Source: Pseudomonas entomophila (lineage in GTDB: Bacteria; Pseudomonadota; Gammaproteobacteria; Pseudomonadales; Pseudomonadaceae). Taken from it: DNA of 64,000 nucleotides. Positions 26,961-36,006 of this stretch are shown one piece after another. The translations under genes and the position numbers were made by a program. The stretch is taken from assembly GCF_029478665.1 (NCBI RefSeq), contig NZ_JARPQB010000031.1:1-64000 (forward strand), in the 5' to 3' direction. Under the pieces are notes generated by a model. It worked only from the letters and a program-made list of their open reading frames with translations, had not been told where the DNA came from and ran no database searches. Numbering within the stretch: position 1 is the stretch's first letter; every line of letters starts with the position of its first letter.

Positions 26961-28259
26961 ATGCTTCGACCTTTGCGCCTCGCCGCCCTGCTTGGCGGCC
27001 TGCTCATGGCTGCGGCCGCCCTGGCACGGGACATCGACGCCGCGAGCTACGGCTTTCCGCTGACCAACCCGTTCGAGGCGACCATCGCCACCACGCCGCC
27101 GGACCACCGCCCGACGCTGCCCAGCGACGATGACATCGACCAGGCCGACTACAGCCTCACGCTACGCCCTGAGCGCGAATTCACCTTGCCCGACAACTTC
27201 TGGTCGGTGAAGAAGCTGCGCTATCGCCTGGCCAGGCAGGACCACGAGGCGCCGCTGATCTTCCTGATCGCCGGCACCGGCGCGCCCTACTCCAGCAGCA
27301 TCAACGAATACCTGAAGAAACTGTTCTATCAGGCCGGCTACCACGTGGTGCAACTGTCCTCGCCCACCAGCTGGGACTTCATGAGCGCCGCCTCGCGCTT
27401 CGCCACCCCGGGCGTGACCAGCGAGGATGCCAAGGACCTGTACCGGGTCATGCAGGCGGTGCGCGCGCAACACCCGCGCCTGCCGGTCAGCGAGTACTAC
27501 CTCACCGGCTACAGCCTGGGGGCGCTGGACGCGGCGTTCGTCAGCAAGCTGGACGAAACCCGCCAGAGCTTCAAGTTCAAGCGCGTGCTGCTGCTCAACC
27601 CACCGGTCAACCTGTACACCTCGGTCACCAACCTGGACAAGCTGGTACAGACCCGGGTCAAGGGCATCGACAAGAGCACCACGTTCTACGAGCTGATGCT
27701 GGAAAAACTCACCCGCTACTTCCAGGAAAAGGGCTACATCGACCTCAACGACGCCCTGCTGTACGACTTCCAGAGGTCCCGCGAGCACCTGTCCAACGAA
27801 CAGATGGCCATGCTCATCGGCACCTCGTTCCGCTTCTCGGCGGCCGACATCGCCTTCACCTCCGACCTGATCAACCGCCGTGGCCTGATCATTCCGCCGA
27901 AGCTGCCGATCACCGAGGGCAGCAGCCTGGAGCCGTTCTTCAAGCGCGCCCTGCAATGCGACTTCGACTGCTACATCACCGAGCAGGTGATCCCGATGTG
28001 GCGCGCACGCACCGACGGCAACAGCGTGTTGCAACTGATCGACCAGGTCAGCCTGTACGCCCTGGAAGACTACCTGCGCGACAGCCCCAAGATCGCCGTG
28101 ATGCACAACGCCGACGACGTGATCCTCGGGCCCGGCGATATCGGCTTCCTGCGCCGGGTGTTCGGCGACCGTCTCACGCTCTACCCCCATGGCGGCCATT
28201 GCGGCAACCTCAACTACCGCGTCAACAGCGACGCCATGCTGGAGTTCTTCCGTGGTTAA
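26961..28259 (+). CDS. exported alpha/beta hydrolase-like protein
   Basis: A 432-residue protein with a signal peptide (LRLAALLGGLLMAAAALA) followed by an alpha/beta-hydrolase fold. Likely catalytic residues are Ser in TGYSLGALDA, Asp in HNADDVI and His in PHGGHCGN. Older annotations call such proteins serine/threonine kinases, which the sequence does not support. The end overlaps the mlaA start by 8 bp, with the mlaA ribosome site inside this gene. Coupling with mlaA suggests a role in envelope lipid handling; that is inference. Confidence 0.82.
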   Translation: MLRPLRLAALLGGLLMAAAALARDIDAASYGFPLTNPFEATIATTPPDHRPTLPSDDDIDQADYSLTLRPEREFTLPDNFWSVKKLRYRLARQDHEAPLIFLIAGTGAPYSSSINEYLKKLFYQAGYHVVQLSSPTSWDFMSAASRFATPGVTSEDAKDLYRVMQAVRAQHPRLPVSEYYLTGYSLGALDAAFVSKLDETRQSFKFKRVLLLNPPVNLYTSVTNLDKLVQTRVKGIDKSTTFYELMLEKLTRYFQEKGYIDLNDALLYDFQRSREHLSNEQMAMLIGTSFRFSAADIAFTSDLINRRGLIIPPKLPITEGSSLEPFFKRALQCDFDCYITEQVIPMWRARTDGNSVLQLIDQVSLYALEDYLRDSPKIAVMHNADDVILGPGDIGFLRRVFGDRLTLYPHGGHCGNLNYRVNSDAMLEFFRG

Positions 28260-29067
28260 CCGACTGCTGCTCGTCACCGCCCTGCTCGCCAGCGGCTGCG
28301 CCCTGGCCGAGGAGACCGCGCCGCGTGCCAGCGTGGTCGAATCCGAAACCATCGGCACCCTCTCGGCGGAACCCGACGGTTTCCTCGATCCGCTGCGCGA
28401 ACTGAAATTCAACCCGGGCCTGGACCAGCGCGAGTTCGAGCGCTCGACCCTGGCTGCGCTGAACGTGTACGACCCGCTGGAGTCGCTGAACCGGCGTATC
28501 TATCACTTCAACTACCGCTTCGACGAGTGGGTATTCCTGCCGGTGGTCAATGGTTACCGCTACGTCACGCCGGGCTTCGTGCGTACCGGCGTCAGCAACT
28601 TCTTCAGCAACCTGGGTGATGTGCCCAACCTGTTCAACAGCGTGCTGCAGCTCAAGCCCAGGCGTTCGGCGGAAATCACCGCGCGGCTGATGTTCAACAC
28701 CCTCATTGGCGTCGGTGGGTTGTGGGACCCGGCAACGAAGATGGGCCTGCCGAAACAGAACGAGGACTTCGGCCAGACCCTGGGGGTCTATGGCGTGCCG
28801 GAAGGGCCGTACATCATGCTGCCGATCCTGGGGCCGTCGAACCTGCGCGACACCACCGGGCTGGTGGTGGACTACGTCGGCGAGCGGGAGCTCAACTACC
28901 TCAACATGGCCGAGGCGGCCGAGGACCATCCCGAAATCACCCTGCTGCGCGTCATCGACCGGCGCTACACCAACAACTTCCGCTACGGGCAGACCAATTC
29001 GCCGTTCGAGTACGAGAAGCTGCGCTACGTGTACACCCAGGCGCGCAAGTTGCAGATCGCCGAATAG
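28252..29067 (+). CDS. mlaA: MlaA/VacJ outer-membrane phospholipid-removal protein
   Basis: 271 residues if started at the GTG at 28252 (GGAG 7 bases upstream). The N-terminus MVNRLLLVTALLASGCALAEE reads as a lipoprotein signal (ASGC) but could also be cut after ALA. The MlaA core is clear: NVYDPLESLNRRIYHFNYR, NFFSNLGDVPNLFNS, EDFGQTLGVYGVPEGPYIMLPILGPSN. MlaA removes surface phospholipids and passes them to the Mla ABC importer, whose genes are not in the window. Confidence 0.92.
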   Translation: MVNRLLLVTALLASGCALAEETAPRASVVESETIGTLSAEPDGFLDPLRELKFNPGLDQREFERSTLAALNVYDPLESLNRRIYHFNYRFDEWVFLPVVNGYRYVTPGFVRTGVSNFFSNLGDVPNLFNSVLQLKPRRSAEITARLMFNTLIGVGGLWDPATKMGLPKQNEDFGQTLGVYGVPEGPYIMLPILGPSNLRDTTGLVVDYVGERELNYLNMAEAAEDHPEITLLRVIDRRYTNNFRYGQTNSPFEYEKLRYVYTQARKLQIAE

Positions 29068-29078
29068 CTGCAATTCGT

Positions 29079-29164
29079 TGTAGGAGCGGCTTCAGCCGCG
29101 ATCCAGGCAATGCGGTGCCCGGCACCCGCTGCGCGGGTGATCGCGGCTGAAGCCGCTCCTGCAC
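29079..29164. repeat. long REP inverted pair between mlaA and patatin gene
   Basis: TGTAGGAGCGGCTTCAGCCGCGAT and complement, with an ACCCGCTGCGCGGGT inner hairpin, between convergent genes. Confidence 0.88.
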
Positions 29165-29175
29165 AGGCGAACCGG

Positions 29176-30324
29176 TCACCCCGCCAATCCCAGAAACTGC
29201 ACCAGCTCGCGCTTCTTCGCCAGGGCATCCTGGCGCCCCAGCTCGATAAGCTCGCTGCAATAGCTCGCCTCGAACAACAAATAGCTCAACACCCCCGCTC
29301 CACTGGTTTTGGTCGCCCCTGGCCCGCGCAGGAACAGGCGCAGCGCCGCAGGCAGCTCGCGCCGGTGCCGCGCGGCGATCTCGTCCAGCGGTTGGCTGGG
29401 CGCCACCACCAGCACCTCGATCGGCGACAGGCCCAGGCGCCGGGTATCCAGGTGCGCGGGCAGCAGGTGGCTGAGGTGGTTCAGCCGCTGCAGCAGCTCG
29501 ATGTCGTCCTCGAGGCTGTCGATGAAGGTGCTGTTGAGCATGTGCCCGCCGATCTGTGCCAGGCTCGGCTGCTGGCCGCTGAACACGCGCTGGGTCGGCA
29601 ACGGCGGCGCCGGCCGCTGGGGGTTGCCGCTGACCCCCACCACCAGCACGCGGCTGGCGCCCAGGTGCAGTGCCGGGCTGATCGGCGCCGACTGGCGCAC
29701 CGCGCCATCGCCGAAGTACTCCTCGCCCAGGCGCACCGGGGCGAACAGCAACGGGATCGCCGAGCTGGCCAGCAAGTGGTCGATGGTCAGCGGCGTGGGC
29801 ATGCCGATGCGGCGGTGGCGCAGCCAGGGCTCGATGGTGTCGCGGCCTTGGTAGAAGGTCACGGCCTGGCCCGACTCGTAGCCGAAGGCGGTGATGGCGA
29901 CGGCGCGCAGCTGGTTGGACGCCAGGGAGTGGCCGATGCCATCGAGGTCGAGGTGCTTGTGCAGCAGGGCGCGCAAAGGGCGGCTATCGAGCAGCGCCAC
30001 CGGTACATGGCTACCCAGCCCCAGCAGGCTGTGCCCGACGAAGCGGCTGGCCTGGCGGATGACCCCCGGCCAGTCGCTGCGTACCACCTGATGGCTGCGA
30101 AAGTGCTGCCAGAAGGTGGTGAGGTGCTGCACCGACTCGGCGAAACGCGTGGCGCCACTGGCCAGTTTGACGGCATTGATGGCGCCAGCCGACGTGCCGA
30201 CGATCACCGGGAACGGGTTAGGGGCGCCAGGGGGCAGCAGCTCGGCGATGCCGGCGAGCACGCCGACCTGGTAGGCGGCGCGGGCGCCGCCGCCGGAGAG
30301 GATCAGGCCGGTGGTGGGGGTCAT
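29176..30324 (-). CDS. patatin-like phospholipase
   Basis: 382 residues, started at MTPTTGLILSGGG because AGGAAGGA precedes it; the longer open frame runs through a REP. The anion hole GGGARAAYQ, the nucleophile Ser in GTSAGAIN and the catalytic Asp in FGDGAVRQS are all in place. There is no signal peptide, so it is cytoplasmic or peripheral at the inner membrane. It lies between mlaA and the lipid A acyltransferase, so a role in phospholipid turnover fits. A C-terminal segment is of the DUF3336-free short type. Confidence 0.88.
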   Translation of the reverse strand: MTPTTGLILSGGGARAAYQVGVLAGIAELLPPGAPNPFPVIVGTSAGAINAVKLASGATRFAESVQHLTTFWQHFRSHQVVRSDWPGVIRQASRFVGHSLLGLGSHVPVALLDSRPLRALLHKHLDLDGIGHSLASNQLRAVAITAFGYESGQAVTFYQGRDTIEPWLRHRRIGMPTPLTIDHLLASSAIPLLFAPVRLGEEYFGDGAVRQSAPISPALHLGASRVLVVGVSGNPQRPAPPLPTQRVFSGQQPSLAQIGGHMLNSTFIDSLEDDIELLQRLNHLSHLLPAHLDTRRLGLSPIEVLVVAPSQPLDEIAARHRRELPAALRLFLRGPGATKTSGAGVLSYLLFEASYCSELIELGRQDALAKKRELVQFLGLAG

Positions 30325-30343
30325 GGTTCCTTCCTGGATCTTC

Positions 30344-30408
30344 GCCCGTTCGCCGGCAAGCCGGCTCCTACAGGGCCAGCGTAGGAGCCGGCTTGCCGGC
30401 GAACGGGC
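30344..30408. repeat. REP inverted pair between lpxL-like and patatin genes
   Basis: GCCCGTTCGCCGGCAAGCCGGCTCCTA and its perfect complement around an 11-bp centre, between two co-directional genes. Confidence 0.88.
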
Positions 30409-30416
30409 CGGACAAT

Positions 30417-31352
30417 TCAGCGTGCTTTCTTGTCGTACAACCGCGGCTCGCCCTCGGGCCGCGACTTGAAACGCCGGTGCGCCCACAGGTATTGCTCGGG
30501 GCACTCACGCAACACACCCTCGACCCACTGGTTGATGCGCAGGCAATCGGCTTCTTCGGTCTCACCCGGGAAGCCCTCGAGCGGCGGGTGCACCACCAGA
30601 CGATAGCCGCTGCCGTCCTCCAGGCGCCTCTGGGTGAACGGAATCACCCGGGCCTTGCCCAGCCGGGCGAACTTGGTGGTGGCGGTAACGGTAGCGGCCT
30701 GGATGCCGAACAGCGGCACGAAGATGCTCTGCTTGATGCCGTAGTCCTGGTCCGGGGCGTACCAGATCGCCCGCCCCTTGCGCAGCAGCTTGAGCATGCC
30801 GCGCACGTCGTCGCGCTCCACCGCCAGCGAGTCGAGGTTGTGGCGCTCGCGGCCACGGCGCTGGATGAAGTCGAACACCGCGTTGCCGTGCTCGCGGTAC
30901 ATGCCGTCGATGGTGTGGACCTGCCCCAGCAATGCGGCGCCGATCTCCAGGGTGGTGAAATGCACGGCCATGAGAATGGCGCCCTCGCCTTCACGCTGGG
31001 CAGCCTGCAGGTGCTCGATGCCCTCGATATGGGCCAGGCGCGCCAATCGGGCCTTTGGCCACCACCAGCTCATGGCCATCTCGAAGAAGGCGATGCCGGT
31101 GGAGGCGAAATTTTCCTTGAGCAGGCGCTGCCGTTCGTCGCCGGACAGTTCCGGGAAACACAGTTCGAGGTTGCGCGCGGCGATGCGCCGGCGCTCACCT
31201 GCCGCCCGGTACATCACCGCGCCCAGGGCGCGCCCCAGCGCCAGCAGGGCCCGGTACGGCAGCTGGGCGACCAGCCACAGCAGCCCCAGGCCCAGCCACA
31301 GGCCCCAGAATCGTGGGTGAAGGAAAGAGGATCGAAAACGCGGGCGTTCCAT
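30417..31352 (-). CDS. lipid A late acyltransferase (LpxL/HtrB family)
   Basis: 311 residues beginning MERPRFRSSFLHPRFW, with an N-terminal membrane anchor and the acyltransferase core: AVHFTTLE is the HxxxxD/E catalytic motif, followed by DQDYG and a C-terminal WVEGVLRECPEQYLWAHRRF typical of LpxL enzymes. These add lauroyl (or similar) chains to lipid A at the inner membrane. It is divergent from minC. Confidence 0.9.
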   Translation of the reverse strand: MERPRFRSSFLHPRFWGLWLGLGLLWLVAQLPYRALLALGRALGAVMYRAAGERRRIAARNLELCFPELSGDERQRLLKENFASTGIAFFEMAMSWWWPKARLARLAHIEGIEHLQAAQREGEGAILMAVHFTTLEIGAALLGQVHTIDGMYREHGNAVFDFIQRRGRERHNLDSLAVERDDVRGMLKLLRKGRAIWYAPDQDYGIKQSIFVPLFGIQAATVTATTKFARLGKARVIPFTQRRLEDGSGYRLVVHPPLEGFPGETEEADCLRINQWVEGVLRECPEQYLWAHRRFKSRPEGEPRLYDKKAR

Positions 31353-31452
31353 TGAAGCTTCCGGCAAGACATGAGCCCGGCATTCTACATCGGTTGCGGG
31401 CAATCGGTCTTATCGCTATAAGTCAGGGCACTTTTCTCGCAACAAGCCGTCT

Positions 31453-32214
31453 ATGCAGACCATGAGCCCCAACCAGACACCCGACAACGCCCCCGTGTTC
31501 CAGCTCAAGGGCAGCATGCTTGCCATCACCGTGCTGGAACTGGCGCGCAACGACCTCGAATCCCTCGACCGCCAGTTGGCGGCGAAGGTGGCGCAGGCGC
31601 CGAATTTCTTCAGCAACACCCCGCTGGTGCTGGCCCTGGACAAGCTGCCGGCTGACGAAGGCGCCATCGACCTGCCCGGTTTGATGCGCATCTGCCGTCA
31701 CCATGGCCTGCGCACCCTGGCAATCCGCGCCAGCCGCATCGAGGACATCGCCGCGGCGATCGCCATCGACCTGCCGGTGCTGCCCCCGTCGGGCGCCCGC
31801 GAGCGCCCGCTGGAGCCAGAGCCTGAGGTGAAGAAGCCCGAGCCAGAGCCCGCTCCACCACCTGCCCCCGCAGAGCCGGAAGTCCGCCCGACGCGCATCA
31901 TCACCTCGACGGTACGCGGTGGCCAGCAGATCTACGCCCAGGGCGGCGACCTGGTGGTGACCGGCTCGGTCAGCCCCGGCGCGGAACTTCTTGCCGATGG
32001 CAATATCCATGTGTACGGCGCCATGCGTGGCCGGGCCCTGGCCGGTATCAAGGGTAATACCAAGGCGCGTATCTTCTGCCTGCAGATGACTGCGGAAATG
32101 GTCTCCATCGCCGGCCAGTACAAAGTATGCGAAGACCTGCGCCGGGACCCGCTGTGGGGCTCGGGCGTGCAAGTCAGCCTGTCCGGCGACGTGTTGAACA
32201 TCACCCGTCTTTAA
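31453..32214 (+). CDS. minC: septum-site determining protein MinC
   Basis: 253 residues. The N-terminal FtsZ-antagonist domain (about 1-105) is followed by a Pro/Glu-rich linker (EPEPEVKKPEPEPAPPPAPAE) and the C-terminal beta-helix (QQIYAQGGDLVVTGSVSPGAELLADGNIH) that binds MinD. The ATG at 31462 is an alternative start; neither has a strong ribosome site. First gene of minCDE. Confidence 0.95.
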   Translation: MQTMSPNQTPDNAPVFQLKGSMLAITVLELARNDLESLDRQLAAKVAQAPNFFSNTPLVLALDKLPADEGAIDLPGLMRICRHHGLRTLAIRASRIEDIAAAIAIDLPVLPPSGARERPLEPEPEVKKPEPEPAPPPAPAEPEVRPTRIITSTVRGGQQIYAQGGDLVVTGSVSPGAELLADGNIHVYGAMRGRALAGIKGNTKARIFCLQMTAEMVSIAGQYKVCEDLRRDPLWGSGVQVSLSGDVLNITRL

Positions 32215-32311
32215 CGGATACTTGCCGGCATTTTTAGCGCAACTTTTTTCACGTTGCCGTTTTTTGTATTTGCAGGGACCTGCGTCCCATTTTATTTAGG
32301 GGTGAAACACC

Positions 32312-33124
32312 TTGGCCAAGATTCTCGTGGTTACATCCGGCAAGGGGGGTGTGGGCAAGACCACCACCAGCGCCGCCATTGGTACCGGCCTCGCGCTGCG
32401 CGGGCACAAGACGGTCATCGTCGACTTCGACGTCGGTCTGCGTAACCTCGACCTGATCATGGGCTGCGAGCGCCGTGTGGTGTACGACTTCGTCAACGTG
32501 GTCAATGGCGAAGCCAACCTGCAGCAAGCCCTGATCAAGGACAAGCGCCTGGAGAACCTGTTCGTGCTGGCCGCCAGCCAGACCCGCGACAAGGACGCCC
32601 TGACCAAGGAAGGCGTCGAGAAGGTGCTGATGGAGCTCAAGGAGCAGTTCGACTTCGTGGTCTGCGACTCGCCTGCCGGTATCGAAAAAGGCGCACACTT
32701 GGCGATGTACTTCGCTGACGAGGCCATCGTCGTGACCAACCCGGAAGTCTCGTCGGTGCGTGACTCCGACCGCATGATCGGCCTGCTGTCCAGCAAATCG
32801 CGCCGCGCAGAGCAAGGCGAGGACCCGATCAAGGAACACCTGCTGATCACCCGCTACCACCCTGAGCGCGTCGAGAAAGGCGAAATGCTTGGCGTCGAAG
32901 ACGTCAAGGAAATCCTCTCGGTCGAGCTCCTGGGTGTCATTCCCGAATCTCAAGCAGTGCTCAAGGCCTCCAACCAAGGCATCCCGGTCATCCTTGACGA
33001 CCAGAGCGATGCCGGCCAGGCCTACAGCGACACCGTCGACCGCCTGCTGGGTAAAGACAAGCCACTGCGGTTCATCGAAGTGCCGAAGCAAGGATTCTTC
33101 GCGCGCCTGTTTGGAGGCAAATAA
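32312..33124 (+). CDS. minD: septum-site determining ATPase MinD
   Basis: 270 residues, starting at a TTG codon with AGGGG 9 bases upstream. It has the deviant Walker A motif SGKGGVGKTTT with both lysines and the C-terminal amphipathic membrane-targeting helix (QGFFARLFGGK). It recruits MinC to the membrane and oscillates with MinE. It is separated from minC by 97 bp containing two T-runs but no stable hairpin. Confidence 0.96.
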   Translation: MAKILVVTSGKGGVGKTTTSAAIGTGLALRGHKTVIVDFDVGLRNLDLIMGCERRVVYDFVNVVNGEANLQQALIKDKRLENLFVLAASQTRDKDALTKEGVEKVLMELKEQFDFVVCDSPAGIEKGAHLAMYFADEAIVVTNPEVSSVRDSDRMIGLLSSKSRRAEQGEDPIKEHLLITRYHPERVEKGEMLGVEDVKEILSVELLGVIPESQAVLKASNQGIPVILDDQSDAGQAYSDTVDRLLGKDKPLRFIEVPKQGFFARLFGGK

Positions 33125-33127
33125 ACC

Positions 33128-33382
33128 ATGAACCTTCTTGACTTCTTTCGTGGCAGACAGAAACAAAGCAGCGCGTCGGTAGCGAAAGAGCGTCTACAGA
33201 TCATCGTGGCGCACGAGCGCGGCCAGCGCAGCACCCCGGACTACCTGCCCGCTCTGCAGAAGGAGCTGGTCGAGGTGATCCGCAAGTACGTCAACATCGG
33301 CAATGACGACGTGCACATCGAGCTGGAAAACCAGGGCAGTTGCTCGATCCTCGAGCTGAACATCACCCTGCCTGAGCGCTGA
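33128..33382 (+). CDS. minE: cell division topological specificity factor MinE
   Basis: 84 residues: membrane-targeting N-terminus MNLLDFFRG, the MinD-contact helix (AKERLQIIVAHER) and the dimer domain ending SILELNITLPER. It starts 3 bp after minD. Stimulates MinD ATPase and sets the division site. Confidence 0.96.
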   Translation: MNLLDFFRGRQKQSSASVAKERLQIIVAHERGQRSTPDYLPALQKELVEVIRKYVNIGNDDVHIELENQGSCSILELNITLPER

Positions 33383-33403
33383 TCCAGCACCTTTTGGCCA
33401 TCC

Positions 33404-33509
33404 TGGGGCTGCTTCGCAGCCCTTTCGCGGCACAAGGCCGCTCCTACAGGGATTTCGCGATCCCTGTAGGAGCGGCCTTGTGCCGCGAAAGGGCCGCAAA
33501 GCGGCCCCA
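33404..33509. repeat. REP inverted pair after minE
   Basis: TGGGGCTGCTTCGCAGCCCTTTCGCGGCACAAGGCCGCTCCTACAGGGA and complement form a very long imperfect hairpin between minE and rluA. Confidence 0.88.
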
Positions 33510-33532
33510 AATGTCTATATAGAGAACCTGCA

Positions 33533-34168
33533 ATGCCGCTGTCGAACATCCAGATCCTTCACAAAGACGCCGCCATCCTGGTGATCAACAAGCCGACCCT
33601 GCTGCTGTCGGTGCCAGGCCGCGCCGAGGACAACAAGGACTGCCTGATCACCCGCCTGCAGGAAAACGGCTACCCCGATGCGCTGATCGTCCATCGCCTG
33701 GACTGGGAAACCTCGGGCATCATCCTGCTGGCCCGCGACGCCGACAGCCACCGCGAGCTGTCGCGCCAGTTCCACGACCGCGAGACGGAAAAGGCCTATA
33801 CCGCGCTGTGCTGGGGCCAGCCGGCGCTGGACAGCGGCAGCATCGACCTGCCGCTGCGCTACGACCCGCCCACCAAGCCACGGCATGTGGTCGACCACGA
33901 GCAGGGCAAGCACGCCCTGACCTTCTGGCGCATCGTCGAGCGTTGCGGTGATCATTGCCGGGTCGAGCTGACGCCGATCACCGGGCGTTCGCACCAGTTG
34001 CGTGTGCACATGCTGTCGATCGGGCACCCGTTGCTGGGGGATCGGCTATATGCCAACCCCGAGGCGCTGGCGGCCCATGAACGGCTGTGCCTGCATGCGT
34101 CGATGCTGAGCTTCACCCATCCGGTGACGGGCGAACGTCTGAAATTCGAGTGCCCGGCGCCGTTTTGA
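33533..34168 (+). CDS. rluA: RluA-family pseudouridine synthase
   Basis: 211 residues with the catalytic motif HRLDWETSGIILLA (Asp attacks the uridine) and the C-terminal GRSHQLRVHMLSIGHPLLGDRLY block. Length and the absence of an S4 domain match RluA, which modifies 23S rRNA U746 and tRNA U32. It follows minCDE as in other pseudomonads. Confidence 0.9.
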   Translation: MPLSNIQILHKDAAILVINKPTLLLSVPGRAEDNKDCLITRLQENGYPDALIVHRLDWETSGIILLARDADSHRELSRQFHDRETEKAYTALCWGQPALDSGSIDLPLRYDPPTKPRHVVDHEQGKHALTFWRIVERCGDHCRVELTPITGRSHQLRVHMLSIGHPLLGDRLYANPEALAAHERLCLHASMLSFTHPVTGERLKFECPAPF

Positions 34169-34173
34169 AGCTA

Positions 34174-34238
34174 TTCGCCGGCAAGGCCGGCTCCTACAGG
34201 AAAGCGCCATACCTGTAGGAGCCGGCCTTGCCGGCGAA
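34174..34238. repeat. REP inverted pair between rluA and apeB
   Basis: TTCGCCGGCAAGGCCGGCTCCTACAGG and complement around a short centre, between co-directional genes. Confidence 0.88.
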
Positions 34239-34301
34239 GGGGTCGACACAATTTGTCGAGCAATTACGCTAAACTCGCGCCACTGCTGTCTGGAGTGACT
34301 T

Positions 34302-35591
34302 ATGCGCGACGCCCTGAATGCCGGCCTGATCGAATTCCTCAAGGCCTCCCCGACGCCCTTCCACGCCACCGCCAGCCTCGTGCAACGCCTCGAGGCCGCC
34401 GGCTACCAGCGCCTGGACGAGCGCGACAGCTGGGCCACGGTGCCTGGCGGTCGCTACTACGTGACCCGCAACGATTCCTCGATCATCGCCATCAAGCTGG
34501 GCAAGCTCTCGCCGCTGCTGGGCGGGATCCGCATGGTCGGCGCCCACACCGACAGCCCCTGCCTGCGGGTCAAGCCGCAGCCCGAGCTGCAGCGCCAGGG
34601 CTTCCTGCAACTGGGTGTCGAAGTGTACGGCGGCGCCCTGCTCGCCCCCTGGTTCGACCGCGACCTGTCGCTGGCCGGCCGGGTGACCTTCCGCCGTGAC
34701 GGCAAGGTCGAAAGCCAGCTGATCGACTTCAAGCTGCCGATCGCGGTGATCCCGAACCTGGCGATCCACCTCAACCGCACCGCCAACGAAGGCTGGCAGA
34801 TCAACCCGCAGACCGAGCTGCCGCCGATCCTGGCGCAAGTGGCCGGCGACGAACGTGTCGACTTCCGCGCCCTGCTCACCGAGCAACTGGCCCGCGAGCA
34901 CGACCTCAACGCCGACGTGGTGCTCGATTACGAGCTGAGCTTCTACGACACGCAAGACGCCGCGCTGATCGGCCTGAACGGCGACTTCATCGCCGCCGCC
35001 CGCCTGGACAACCTGCTGTCGTGCTATGCCGGCCTGCAGGCGCTGCTCGCCGCCGATAGCGACGAAACCTGCGTGCTGGTGTGCAACGACCATGAAGAGG
35101 TCGGCTCCTGCTCGGCCTGTGGCGCCGATGGCCCGATGCTCGAGCAGACCTTGCAGCGCCTGCTGCCGGACGGCGACGATTATGTGCGCGCCATCCAGCG
35201 CTCGCTGATGGTCTCGGCCGACAATGCCCATGGCGTGCACCCCAACTACGCCGACAAGCACGACGGCAATCACGGGCCCAAGCTCAACGCCGGCCCCGTG
35301 ATCAAGGTCAACAACAACCAGCGCTACGCCACCAACAGCGAAACCGCCGGTTTCTTCCGCCATCTGTGCATGGCCGAAGAGGTGCCGGTGCAGAGCTTCG
35401 TGGTGCGCAGCGACATGGGCTGTGGCTCGACCATCGGCCCGATCACCGCCAGCCACCTGGGTGTGCGCACCGTCGATATCGGTCTGCCGACCTTCGCCAT
35501 GCACTCGATCCGCGAGCTGTGCGGCAGCCATGACCTGGCGCACCTGGTGAAGGTGCTCACCGCCTTCTATCGCAGCCGCGAACTGCCTTGA
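34302..35591 (+). CDS. apeB: M18-family aminopeptidase
   Basis: 429 residues. Zinc-ligand motifs of M18 peptidases are visible: GAHTDSPCLRVKP, DHEEVGS (catalytic Glu-Glu) and MGCGSTIGPITA. Cytoplasmic metallo-aminopeptidase, probably favouring acidic N-termini. GGAG lies 7 bases before the start. Confidence 0.93.
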   Translation: MRDALNAGLIEFLKASPTPFHATASLVQRLEAAGYQRLDERDSWATVPGGRYYVTRNDSSIIAIKLGKLSPLLGGIRMVGAHTDSPCLRVKPQPELQRQGFLQLGVEVYGGALLAPWFDRDLSLAGRVTFRRDGKVESQLIDFKLPIAVIPNLAIHLNRTANEGWQINPQTELPPILAQVAGDERVDFRALLTEQLAREHDLNADVVLDYELSFYDTQDAALIGLNGDFIAAARLDNLLSCYAGLQALLAADSDETCVLVCNDHEEVGSCSACGADGPMLEQTLQRLLPDGDDYVRAIQRSLMVSADNAHGVHPNYADKHDGNHGPKLNAGPVIKVNNNQRYATNSETAGFFRHLCMAEEVPVQSFVVRSDMGCGSTIGPITASHLGVRTVDIGLPTFAMHSIRELCGSHDLAHLVKVLTAFYRSRELP

Positions 35592-35628
35592 GGCCACAAA
35601 CCATAACCCATTGATTCAGCATGACCTC

Positions 35629-35713
35629 TGTAGGAGCGGCTTGAGCCGCGATCACCCGCGAAGCGGGTGCCAGCCACCGCGTTGCCTGCATCGCGGCTAA
35701 AGCCGCTCCTACA
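35629..35713. repeat. long REP inverted pair after apeB
   Basis: TGTAGGAGCGGCTTGAGCCGCGATCACCCGC ... ATCGCGGCTAAAGCCGCTCCTACA; arms differ at two positions from the other copies. Confidence 0.87.
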
Positions 35714-35794
35714 GCGAACATGCCCCGGGTCAACGCCCCACCGCCGCAACCCGCTATGCTTAGGGCATGCCCCGAAGCAAAAGGATTGCCATAC

Positions 35795-35962
35795 ATGTCC
35801 CCCTTCCTCTCCCTGTTCGTGCCCGTCTTCCTGTTCCTTATGCTGCTGACCATCGGTTTCAGCCTGCGCGAGCGCAACATCGGCGTGCTGATGATGTGGA
35901 TCGGCACCCTGGGCATCTTCGGCCTCACCTGCTGGAAGATCCTCGAGAAACTCCCCACATAA
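35795..35962 (+). CDS. 55-residue two-helix membrane peptide
   Basis: MSPFLSLFVPVFLFLMLLTIGFS, then a basic turn (LRERN), then a second hydrophobic helix ending CWKILEKLPT. AAGGA precedes the ATG by 10 bases. It lies 44 bp ahead of the MscS gene on the same strand. Function unknown; the compact two-helix form and position suggest a conserved small membrane protein rather than a chance frame. Confidence 0.7.
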   Translation: MSPFLSLFVPVFLFLMLLTIGFSLRERNIGVLMMWIGTLGIFGLTCWKILEKLPT

Positions 35963-36006
35963 AGCTCTACACTCGGGCAATCGTTTGACCTGAGGTAGAT
36001 TTCCCG

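Noticed and set aside
26961..28259. Annotation of this gene as a serine/threonine protein kinase.
   Set aside because: No kinase motif is present; the sequence has an alpha/beta hydrolase nucleophile elbow and triad.
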